Assembly (NCBI GenBank): GCA_964536465.1
Contig: CAZHXQ010000043.1
Coordinates: 1 to 15,278, forward strand
Direction: 5' to 3'
Source of the DNA: Mesolinea sp964536465
GTDB lineage: Bacteria; Chloroflexota; Anaerolineae; Anaerolineales; Anaerolineaceae
DNA: 15,278 bases
Positions 1-6,181 of the stretch are shown piece after piece (positions within the stretch are counted from its first letter, which is position 1; every line of letters begins with the position of its first letter). The notes beneath the pieces were generated by a model that saw only the letters and a program-made list of their open reading frames with translations, did no database searches and was not told where the DNA came from. The position numbers and the translations under genes are program-made.

Positions 1-236
1 TTACTCCCTCCGACATCTCCTATCAGCCAACATAGCGGCTGGACTAAAGGCCCAGTCGTACGGAGGGGGTTTACTCCCTCCGCCCAAAAAGCCATTTGCT
101 GTCATAGCGGCTGGACCAAGGCCCAGCCGTACGGAGGGGGTCATGAGGCTGGGAACGCAGCGACCAGAACTTGCTCCCTCCGAAAAATCCAATCAGCCAA
201 CCTTGCGGCTGGACCAAGGCCAAGCTGTCGCAGGGG
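1..236. repeat. Three tandem palindromic repeat units (about 70 bp each)
   Basis: Unit 1 spans 1-70, unit 2 spans 71-141, and a more diverged unit 3 spans about 171-236, with a 29-bp insert (142-170) before it. Each starts with CTCCCTCCG. Units 1 and 2 end with CGGAGGGGGT. In units 1 and 2 the ends pair over 10 bp (3-12 with 61-70; 73-82 with 132-141, one G-T wobble). An inner stem of CGGCTGG with CCAGCCG pairs at 108-114/123-129, and at 36-42/52-58 where a C-to-T change is tolerated as G-T. In unit 3 the inner stem is reduced to about five pairs and the outer stem is largely lost. The array may extend left of the window. The small open frame on the minus strand across it looks like a by-product of the repeats. 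The remaining stretch 237-374 before ssb holds no gene that I can support and no convincing promoter. A short CCTTTT/AAAAGG inverted repeat lies at 245-262. Confidence 0.75.
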
Positions 237-374
237 CTCTGGGTCCTTTTGACTAAAAAAGGTCTCAGATGAAGCGCATATAACGCCGTTTTATGAGATT
301 GAGTGATATTGAAGTAAAATTAAGCTAACAAAATTGTAGCAATATTCACAATCGAAGACTCGAAAGGAAATTCT

Positions 375-761
375 ATGTATCAGAAAATTATCATCATTGG
401 CAACCTCGGACGTGACCCTGAGATGCGTTACACACCCGATGGCAATCCCGTTACCAGTTTCAGTGTGGCATCGAGCAACCGCTACGGTGATAAAGAAGAG
501 ACAACCTGGTTCCGGATTTCTGTCTGGGGCAAACAAGCTGAGAGCAGCAATCAGTATTTGCACAAAGGTTCCAAGGTCCTGGTCGAGGGTCGTCTGCGCC
601 CGGACAGTAACGGCAATCCCACCGTTTTCCAGCGCAAAGATGGTACCTGGGGCTCCAGCTACGAAGTCACCGCCCAGACAATACGCTTCCTGACCCCCAA
701 AGGTGAGGATACCAGCCAGAATATGGGGCCGATGGATGACGACGACGAGATCCCTTTTTAG
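375..761 (+). CDS. ssb: Single-stranded DNA-binding protein SSB
   Basis: This 128-residue protein is a bacterial SSB, which coats single-stranded DNA during replication, recombination and repair. The N-terminal OB fold covers about residues 1-110, opening with the typical MYQKIIIIGNLGRDPEMRYT. TTWFRISVWGKQAE and the GSKVLVEGRL strand are also characteristic. The protein ends in an acidic tip, DDDDEIPF, the peptide through which SSBs recruit partner proteins. The linker between fold and tip is short, so it is smaller than the 178-residue E. coli protein but within the range of bacterial SSBs. The start is supported by AAAGGAAA at 363-370. It is the first gene of a five-cistron cluster; only 9 nt separate it from the next gene. 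Function is secure; whether it is the cell's main SSB or a paralogue dedicated to this operon cannot be told from the window. Confidence 0.96.
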   Translation: MYQKIIIIGNLGRDPEMRYTPDGNPVTSFSVASSNRYGDKEETTWFRISVWGKQAESSNQYLHKGSKVLVEGRLRPDSNGNPTVFQRKDGTWGSSYEVTAQTIRFLTPKGEDTSQNMGPMDDDDEIPF

Positions 762-770
762 GGCTGCAAT

Positions 771-1091
771 ATGGCAGACATCAAACGAATTCAGGTCAAG
801 ATTCCCGAAGACCTTGAACCACGGTACGTCAATGTAGCTTACATCACTCATACCGCCTCAGAATTTCTGATGGATTTTGTGACCATGCTTCCCGGTGTTG
901 GCAGTCCCAAGGTCAACACCCGCCTGATTCTCTCTCCACTGGCAATGAAGTTGTTACAGCGGGCATTGAATGAAAACCTCAAGCGCTACGAAGACAAATT
1001 TGGTGAAATAAAAATTCCCCATGGCTCAACCCTGGCGGATGAACTTTTTCGTGGCACGGGCAACCCCGACTCACCAGAGGGGGAAGAATAA
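771..1091 (+). CDS. DUF3467 domain protein
   Basis: This 106-residue protein matches the DUF3467 pattern as I know it: PRYVN near residue 18, an EFLMDF segment, a PG motif, RLILSPLAMK, then ALNENLKRYEDKFG. The function of DUF3467 is not established. The fold is probably one compact alpha/beta domain over residues 5-85, followed by an acidic, probably disordered tail ending in GEE. It has no signal peptide or membrane segment, so it is cytoplasmic. It lies 9 nt after ssb and its stop overlaps the next start by one base (TAATG at 1089-1093), so translation of the pair is probably coupled. The genetic linkage to SSB, a translin-like protein and a nuclease suggests, as inference only, a role in nucleic-acid metabolism. 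Confidence 0.88.
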   Translation: MADIKRIQVKIPEDLEPRYVNVAYITHTASEFLMDFVTMLPGVGSPKVNTRLILSPLAMKLLQRALNENLKRYEDKFGEIKIPHGSTLADELFRGTGNPDSPEGEE

Positions 1092-1735
1092 TGCCATCGT
1101 TGGATGATATTTGCGAAGAAATCCGGGCCGATTTTGAGAACAAAACCGTAGTGCGAGATGAGGCGCTGCGCGACGCCCGACAATGCATCAAGCATGCTTC
1201 ACTCGCCATCAGAGCGGTCCATCGAAATGATGAAACCGAAGCCCGGCAAGAGATCGCACGGGGTCGTGAGTTGGTCGATCGCCTGCGCGGGAATCTCAAG
1301 GGCGCCCATCCCGAGTTATATTTCGCCGGCTACACCCAGGACGCGCTTAAGGAGTATTGTGAGGCCGAGCTTACCGTGGCCATAATCTTAGGTGAACCAC
1401 TGCCCACACCCCAAGCTTTAAATGCCGAAAACCCTGCTTACCTCAATGGGTTGGCCGAAACGCTGGGTGAGCTTCGCCGGCGCTGCCTGGACCTTCTGCG
1501 CCCCGGTTATAACCAGGAGGTAGAACGACTGCTTGAGGTGATGGATGAGGTCTACACCCAGCTAGTCACCATGGACTTCCCTGATGCCATCACCGATGGT
1601 CTGCGGCGCCGGACTGACCTGGCCCGCGGAATCACTGAGCGCACTCGGGCAGATATTACCGTAGCCTACCGCGAAGAGCAGCTGGGTCAAAAGTTGGATC
1701 GCCTCTCCGCGCAGCTTGTTGACCCCCAGGACTGA
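1091..1735 (+). CDS. Translin/TRAX-family protein (COG2178-like)
   Basis: This 214-residue, almost entirely helical protein looks like a prokaryotic translin-family member. Translins form rings that bind single-stranded RNA or DNA, and the TRAX subunit of eukaryotic C3PO is an RNase. Supporting motifs are LKEYCEAEL at 86-94, equivalent to the QEYVEA helix of TRAX, and YLNGLAETLGELRRR at 117-131, equivalent to the GVADLTGELMR helix. The two glutamates of the TRAX active site correspond to E88 and E91. The third acidic position, Asp in human TRAX, is Glu here (E123), so catalysis is possible but unproven. An AGAGGGGG Shine-Dalgarno lies just before the start. The gene overlaps both neighbours by one base (TAATG and TGATG), which fixes both ends. 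Such proteins have sometimes been mislabelled as haloacid dehalogenases, but no HAD motif (DxDxT) is visible. Confidence 0.8.
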   Translation: MPSLDDICEEIRADFENKTVVRDEALRDARQCIKHASLAIRAVHRNDETEARQEIARGRELVDRLRGNLKGAHPELYFAGYTQDALKEYCEAELTVAIILGEPLPTPQALNAENPAYLNGLAETLGELRRRCLDLLRPGYNQEVERLLEVMDEVYTQLVTMDFPDAITDGLRRRTDLARGITERTRADITVAYREEQLGQKLDRLSAQLVDPQD

Positions 1736-1962
1736 TGCGCAAGATAAGCGCCTCAGAGCTGGGTGCCTTCTTATATTGTCAGCGCGCCTGGTGGTATGCC
1801 CGCCAAGGGGAAAAATCAGAAAATCAACCTGAAATGGACCTGGGTAGCCAGGTCCATCATTCTCATTCCCGCAATTTGAAGCAATCTCAACTGATCCGCT
1901 GGCTGGCTTTCTTATTGTTTCTTTCCGGCCTCATCCTGCTGGTCTGGTACCTGTTAACGTGA
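1735..1962 (+). CDS. Membrane-anchored Cas4/Dna2-like nuclease, N-terminal half
   Basis: This 75-residue product has the front part of a Cas4-like PD-(D/E)XK nuclease. ASELGAFLYCQRAWWY (6-21) is the Cas4 N-terminal signature and contains C15, normally the first ligand of the Fe-S cluster. GSQVHH (37-42) gives the GxxxH motif with the active-site His at H41. The chain then turns into one hydrophobic helix (about 54-74) and stops. The positive residues before the helix (R46, K49, R55) predict that the N-terminal part faces the cytoplasm. The remaining motifs lie in the next gene, whose GTG start overlaps this stop (GTGA, 1959-1962). The ATG at 1735 overlaps the previous stop as TGATG. Either this is one subunit of a natural two-chain enzyme, or a frameshift has split a single gene; no X-XXY-YYZ slippery heptamer is seen at the junction. 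Confidence 0.75.
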   Translation: MRKISASELGAFLYCQRAWWYARQGEKSENQPEMDLGSQVHHSHSRNLKQSQLIRWLAFLLFLSGLILLVWYLLT

Positions 1963-2480
1963 AATCACTTTTTTGGCCCATTCTGGTTTTGGCCCTCGGC
2001 CTGCTGCTATGGCTCGTTTCACGAAGCCAGCGCAAAAACACGGGGGTGCCCGATGGTACCTTGCTCTATTCCGACAGCTCATACCTGCAGACATTACCCA
2101 AACCTTTGTACGACCCAGTGCTCCAGTTAGTCGGAAAACCCGACTACATTCTGCGGGACAAACAGGGTCTGATCATACCGGTAGAGCTGAAAAGCAGCCC
2201 CGCGCCAGTCCATCCCTGGGATTCACACCTCATGCAGTTGGCTGCCTATTGCCACCTGGTAGACCATCATTTTGGTCAGCGCCCGCCTTATGGCATTCTC
2301 CGATACCAGAACAAATCCTTTACAATCCCATATACACCCGATCTCGAATCCAAGTTGCAGGCCCTCATCGCGGAAATGCGTCAGGTAGAGCGGATTCAAT
2401 CAGCCTGCCGCTCCCATCAGTCGGTTGCCCGCTGCCGAGGGTGTGGCTATAACCAAATTTGTGACCAAAGCTTGTACTAA
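1959..2480 (+). CDS. Membrane-anchored Cas4/Dna2-like nuclease, C-terminal half
   Basis: This 173-residue product starts at GTG and completes the nuclease begun by the preceding gene. An N-terminal helix (about 4-20) followed by SRSQRK predicts that the rest faces the cytoplasm. The catalytic core is GKPDYI with D62, then VELKS with E76 and K78 (the D...ExK signature), and QLAAY at 93-97 (the QxxxY motif). The C-terminus has C150, then C159-x2-C162-x5-C168, the spacing of the three C-terminal cysteines that hold the Fe-S cluster in Cas4. The start is the first available in this frame and lacks a clear Shine-Dalgarno, so translation probably depends on ribosomes terminating at the preceding stop. 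Family members cut or resect single-stranded DNA. Placing the two halves on one membrane hairpin would reunite H41 of the first chain with D62/E76/K78 here. Confidence 0.78.
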   Translation: MKSLFWPILVLALGLLLWLVSRSQRKNTGVPDGTLLYSDSSYLQTLPKPLYDPVLQLVGKPDYILRDKQGLIIPVELKSSPAPVHPWDSHLMQLAAYCHLVDHHFGQRPPYGILRYQNKSFTIPYTPDLESKLQALIAEMRQVERIQSACRSHQSVARCRGCGYNQICDQSLY

Positions 2481-2557
2481 ACCAGCCAATCTATATCATT
2501 TCGGATTTCGACTCACTTTATTTATGTACAATTTGGCTACAAGTTTGAGGATAAACA

Positions 2558-3820
2558 ATGGCGCGAGCAAAACCAGCTGTTAGATTCATAGATGCCCTCT
2601 TCACGGTCATGCTTATTATGCTGCTTGTAGCTGCCTTTTATGGTGTCTATCGTTTCAATCAGATTCTGTTTAACCTGTTCGTCGCCATGGTGATGGGCAC
2701 CTTAGCCAGGCCAGCCCACCAATGGCTCCAGCATCGAGGTCTATCCAAACATCTTGCCAGCGCAGTCATCCTGATCATCCTGCTTGTTTTTATAATTGGC
2801 TTTTTGTTCTTGCTCTTGCCCCTTTTGACCAGCCAATATCAAACTCTTGTCTCTGCTGTTCCCAATTATTTCAGTTCAATTCGAGCATGGCTGGTCGGCA
2901 GTAGAAACGAATTAGTCGCTCGGATTGCACACTCCTTGCCTGCCAAACTCACCCTGGAAGATCAGTTCACCAACAATAATCAAGACCCAATCACCACTCT
3001 CAGCGGAGCCTCTCGTTTGCTGAGTGCTGGCGTCACCACCATTTTTAAGACAGTCGTGCTCCTGCTTCTCGCCTATCATTGGATGCTCACCGGTCACGAA
3101 ATCATCAACCCGAGCCTCTTCTTTTTCAGGCCCGAGAGACGTCAAAAAATCCTCGCCGTTTCACAACAGATCGAAACTAAACTCCACCAATACCTGGTCG
3201 GTCAGGGCATCCTCAGTGTTTCTATCGCTGTGATGAACCTGGTCATGCTCCTGATCATTGGACTCCCCAACGCCCTGCTGCTGGCACTTATCGCGGGTCT
3301 CTTCGAAGCTATCCCGATGGTCGGCCCTGTCTTGGGCGCTATCCCGGCAGTTTTGGTTGCGCTGTCCATCTCCCCCACCGCGGTTATCTGGGTAGTGATA
3401 TCGTCATTACTCATTCAACAATTGGAAAACAACCTTCTAGTTCCGCGCGTTATGGATAAAGTGGTTGGAGTAAATCCCTTTATCTCGATTTTGGCGATTG
3501 CCGCCTTTACCTCTCTCTATGGGGTGGGTGGCGCTTTTATGGCCATACCACTGGCGGCTATCATCCAGCTTATCCTGGAAGAGTCGCTCGTGCCACCGCA
3601 AGTGGAAGAGGAAAGTCTCGGTCAGAACCGCAATGACCTCCACCTGCTCCGTTATGAAATGCAAAGTTTTATTGCCGGCATGAACCGGCAGGCTCGTCAA
3701 CCTCAGCCCGGCGCCACCCTGCAGCGATCGAAAATCGATTCCGTGATGGAGGAGATGGAGCTTGTCGCGCGCGATGTTGATCAGCTTTTGGCTCAAAAAG
3801 CCGGGGAGAAGCATGATTGA
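2558..3820 (+). CDS. AI-2E family transporter (permease), first of pair
   Basis: This 420-residue integral membrane protein belongs to the AI-2E family. The best-studied member exports autoinducer 2, but others are implicated in Na+/H+ exchange and most have no known substrate. Hydrophobic segments appear at about 12-30, 35-50, 66-90, 155-175, 215-235, 238-270, 274-288 and 306-340. Family signatures are the GLFEAIPMVGPVLGAIPA stretch near 247-264 and the LLVPRVM...VNPFISIL...LYGVGGAFMAIPLAA region at 293-334. A hydrophilic tail of about 70 residues follows, ending in a helix rich in E, K and D that could form a coiled coil. GAGG at 2547-2550 supports the ATG. A TACAAT box at 2527-2532 may be its -10 element, but there is no good -35. 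The gene overlaps the next permease by 8 nt. Confidence 0.88.
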   Translation: MARAKPAVRFIDALFTVMLIMLLVAAFYGVYRFNQILFNLFVAMVMGTLARPAHQWLQHRGLSKHLASAVILIILLVFIIGFLFLLLPLLTSQYQTLVSAVPNYFSSIRAWLVGSRNELVARIAHSLPAKLTLEDQFTNNNQDPITTLSGASRLLSAGVTTIFKTVVLLLLAYHWMLTGHEIINPSLFFFRPERRQKILAVSQQIETKLHQYLVGQGILSVSIAVMNLVMLLIIGLPNALLLALIAGLFEAIPMVGPVLGAIPAVLVALSISPTAVIWVVISSLLIQQLENNLLVPRVMDKVVGVNPFISILAIAAFTSLYGVGGAFMAIPLAAIIQLILEESLVPPQVEEESLGQNRNDLHLLRYEMQSFIAGMNRQARQPQPGATLQRSKIDSVMEEMELVARDVDQLLAQKAGEKHD

Positions 3821-5039
3821 TAAACGCGCTCTCACATACACGGCGGCTTTCGCAGTGGTTGTTCTGGCAATTTTCCTTCTCCGCCAGATCAGCGAGGTTG
3901 TGGTCTACTTTTTACTTTCATTGGTGCTCGGTGCTGTTCTGCGGCCCCTTGCCGATTTTTTACGTGGTAAAAATCGCCTGTTGTCCGTTTTTGTGATCGC
4001 CGCCACCTCGCTTATCCTGATCGGGCTTGGATACGCGCTCTACCTCAGCTTCATGCTCCTCTCCGATGAACTCAATCTGCTGGTCAACACGGTATCCAAC
4101 CTCAAACAATGGTACCTGCCCGTGTGGATGGAACGGCTCAGTTTCCCCCGGACCCTGATTGAAATGCTGCCCCCTCCTGGTCAGGTTTTCGAGATCGCCA
4201 CCACCGAAAGTGGCCAGATGCTCCTGCCTTTTATCCAGGACCTATCATTAAATCTGGTTTCAGTTCTCAGTGGGCTGGTAATCGTTATCTTTCTTGCTCT
4301 GTATTGGATCGGGTCAGAAGCCAGCTTCGAACGCCTGTGGTTGTCCTTGCTTTCCGTGGAACACCGCCAAAAAGCCCGAATAATTTGGCGGAAGATCGAT
4401 GCCAACCTCGGAGATTATGGTCGCCACCTGCTGGTCAGGTTCTTCCTGACCTGGCTACTCATTTCCATTGGGGTTTATTATTTGCGCTCACCGTATCCCA
4501 TTCTGCTGGGGTTACTGGTCGCGCTGGTCAACCTCTTGCCCATCATTGGTTTCGTGCTCGCCTTTCTCATCACACTAACAATTGGTTTGCTTTCAAGTAT
4601 TCTTTTTTACCCCTGGCTCCTGGTATATGTCCTGCTTGTGCTTGCCTTGCTTAACCTTTTTGTTTGGCCGAAACTCTATCAAGCCAAATGGGATGTCCCC
4701 ATCTTGCGTCTCCTTTTCCTTCTGATTATCGGCGAGACTCTGGGCTTGCGGTGGATTCTGCTGGCACCAGCACTTGCTGTCACCCTGCAGATCCTCTGGG
4801 ACGGAGTTTCTTCATCTCTGCGCATGCAAAAACCTCTCAACAAAATCGAATCACTGCAGATACACCGCCAACTCCTGGTTCAGGCAGTCAGCGACCTCGA
4901 AGATCTTCCGCCCGCCCTGAACCAAAACCTGCAGCGGCTGGAGGAGCTGATCGAAAAATCCAGTCAATTCCTGGACCCAGAGCTTTCGCTGACTTTGCCT
5001 GATTCCACCGCAACCGGTGATTACCAGGACGCGGGCTAG
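3813..5039 (+). CDS. AI-2E family transporter (permease), second of pair, divergent
   Basis: I start this gene at the ATG at 3813 (MIDKRALTYT, 408 residues). It has GGGGAG at 3803-3808 and leads directly into the first membrane helix; an in-frame start at 3762 would add 17 residues inside the upstream gene. The architecture is that of an AI-2E permease: an N-terminal helix pair, a central soluble segment, then VALVNLLPIIGFVLAFLI and WPKLYQAKWDVPILRLLFLL in place of the better conserved motifs of its neighbour. The later GETLGLRWILLAPALAV region matches the family's last helices. A helical, charged tail (about 345-395) follows. The pair is overlapping and similarly built, so they are probably diverged duplicates, and a heteromeric transporter is possible. 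The substrate is unknown. The 80 bp after the stop (5040-5119) hold nothing I can name. Confidence 0.8.
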   Translation: MIDKRALTYTAAFAVVVLAIFLLRQISEVVVYFLLSLVLGAVLRPLADFLRGKNRLLSVFVIAATSLILIGLGYALYLSFMLLSDELNLLVNTVSNLKQWYLPVWMERLSFPRTLIEMLPPPGQVFEIATTESGQMLLPFIQDLSLNLVSVLSGLVIVIFLALYWIGSEASFERLWLSLLSVEHRQKARIIWRKIDANLGDYGRHLLVRFFLTWLLISIGVYYLRSPYPILLGLLVALVNLLPIIGFVLAFLITLTIGLLSSILFYPWLLVYVLLVLALLNLFVWPKLYQAKWDVPILRLLFLLIIGETLGLRWILLAPALAVTLQILWDGVSSSLRMQKPLNKIESLQIHRQLLVQAVSDLEDLPPALNQNLQRLEELIEKSSQFLDPELSLTLPDSTATGDYQDAG

Positions 5040-5119
5040 GCAGAGGACATATACGCTGCTTCATAGAGCAAACAGCGCCAATAACCCAGGCTTACACAGC
5101 AACCCCAGTCACAAAATAG

Positions 5120-5148
5120 TTGACATCGCACCCCCTATCCATTATGCT
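5120..5148 (+). promoter_or_regulatory. Sigma-70-type promoter of the SRP RNA gene
   Basis: A perfect TTGACA at 5120-5125 is followed, after 17 bp, by TATGCT at 5143-5148. The expected start point, about 7 nt on (near 5155), coincides with the 5' end of the closing helix of the SRP RNA at 5157. Spacing and position both support it. Confidence 0.8.
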
Positions 5149-5154
5149 TAATCC

Positions 5155-5267
5155 CGCATTCGGGCGGGACTGGTGCGGCGAAGCCCTGCGAACCCCGTCA
5201 GGTCCGAGAGGAAGCAGCGGTAAGGAGGTTTCTTCGGGTGTTACCGGCAAACCTGCCCGAATGTTTT
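5155..5267 (+). ncRNA. ffs: Small bacterial SRP RNA (4.5S-like)
   Basis: This is the RNA scaffold of the signal recognition particle, which binds Ffh and targets nascent membrane proteins to the translocon. The diagnostic core is GTCAGGTCC (5197-5205), a GAGA tetraloop, then GGAAGCAGCGGTAA, which together form the conserved apical loop of helix 8. The outer ends close perfectly: CATTCGGGC at 5157-5165 pairs with GCCCGAATG at 5255-5263. Four T residues (5264-5267) follow directly, so the closing helix may also act as a weak intrinsic terminator. The molecule is about 105-110 nt, the length of the short bacterial form without an Alu domain. The next gene begins 8 nt after the T run. Exact ends are inferred from the promoter and the helix, not measured. 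Confidence 0.93.
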
Positions 5268-5275
5268 GACAAACC

Positions 5276-6181
5276 ATGACCAACAAACCTGATACCACGC
5301 CCCCGGTCTGCTCCTATGAAGGCTCAGATTATCAAGCCCGTTTTTGGGACGGCGCTAATCGCCGTTATGAAGACGCGGTCGAATCCGTTGCGATTGGTAA
5401 ACTCTTCAGCCAGGGTGGTCACCTTTTGCTCGAATTGGGCGCTGGCGCCGGCCGGCTGACACAACGCTACCCTGACTGGGATCGCATCGTCCTGCTGGAC
5501 TACTCTCGTTCGCAACTCCTGCAAGCCCGCGAACGCCTGGGTGACAGCGACAACTTCATCTACGTCGCAGCGGACATTTACAACCTTCCTTTTGTCAGCG
5601 GTCTTTTCGACGGGGCCACCATGATCCGCACCCTTCACCATATGGCGGACCCTCAGCAAACGCTCCAATCTGTTCGTCGTGTCATGAGCCAGGGTGGTCA
5701 GTTCTTGCTCGAGTTTGCCAACAAACGCAATCTCAAATCGATTTTTCGTTGGCTTCTGCGGCGGCAAAAATGGAATCCCTTTTCGCCAGAACAAGTCGAA
5801 TTTGTGGAGTTAAATTACAATTTCCATCCCAAAACCATCCTCAAGACGCTTGACCAAAACGGTTTCCATAACCAGAAATATCTGGGTGTCTCGTTTTACC
5901 GCGCCGATTGGTTCAAAAACCATATCGGGCATGACCGCCTGGTCAGATGGGATTCCCACCTGCAGGATCTCTGGCCCTTAAAAGGCTACACCCCCAGCAT
6001 TTTTACTCTCAATCAGGCTGTCGGCTCCTCCCAGATTCCGTCACCGGGCAGCTTTTTCTCTTGCCCAATCTGCTCCGCCGCTTTACCGCAAGTAAAAGCC
6101 ACCCAAACCTGTCCAAATTGTTCCCACCAATGGCAGTACGACCAGGGAATTTATGAGTTCCGCATCAAGCCGGAAAAATAA
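5276..6181 (+). CDS. Class I SAM-dependent methyltransferase with C-terminal zinc ribbon
   Basis: This 301-residue protein has a Rossmann-like methyltransferase domain at about 30-210. LELGAGAGR (52-60) is the glycine-rich SAM loop, D75 in VLLDYS is the acidic residue that usually binds the SAM ribose, and AADIYNLPF with MIRTLHHMADP (99-126) forms the following motifs of the Methyltransf_11 type. A C-terminal zinc ribbon has C263-x2-C266 and C279-x2-C282, ending in GIYEFRIK, similar to ribbons on other small-molecule or tRNA methyltransferases. The substrate cannot be read from the sequence. No Shine-Dalgarno precedes the ATG at 5276, which lies 8 nt after the T run of the SRP RNA, and I find no better in-frame start. 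The 3' end overlaps the lipoprotein gene by 29 nt, so the two are probably one transcript. Confidence 0.85.
   Translation: MTNKPDTTPPVCSYEGSDYQARFWDGANRRYEDAVESVAIGKLFSQGGHLLLELGAGAGRLTQRYPDWDRIVLLDYSRSQLLQARERLGDSDNFIYVAADIYNLPFVSGLFDGATMIRTLHHMADPQQTLQSVRRVMSQGGQFLLEFANKRNLKSIFRWLLRRQKWNPFSPEQVEFVELNYNFHPKTILKTLDQNGFHNQKYLGVSFYRADWFKNHIGHDRLVRWDSHLQDLWPLKGYTPSIFTLNQAVGSSQIPSPGSFFSCPICSAALPQVKATQTCPNCSHQWQYDQGIYEFRIKPEK

Noticed and set aside
1..236. CRISPR array
   Set aside because: Units differ in length, are palindromic along their whole length and lack short identical repeats separated by unique spacers; no cas1 or cas2 is nearby despite the Cas4-like genes.
291..851. 186-codon open frame on the minus strand
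   Set aside because: It lies antisense to ssb and the start of the DUF3467 gene, has no recognisable domain and no ribosome binding site; it is a shadow of real coding sequence.
3762..3812. Earlier start for the second AI-2E gene
   Set aside because: It would add 17 residues inside the upstream gene; the ATG at 3813 has a good Shine-Dalgarno and begins right before the first membrane helix.
2558..5039. Calling the permeases autoinducer-2 exporters
   Set aside because: The family name comes from one member; no luxS or other AI-2 gene is in the window, so the substrate is left open.
5266..5295. TTGACA at 5266-5271 as a promoter for the methyltransferase
   Set aside because: The only partner, TGATAC 18 bp downstream, is weak and lies inside the coding sequence, so the transcript would start after the start codon.
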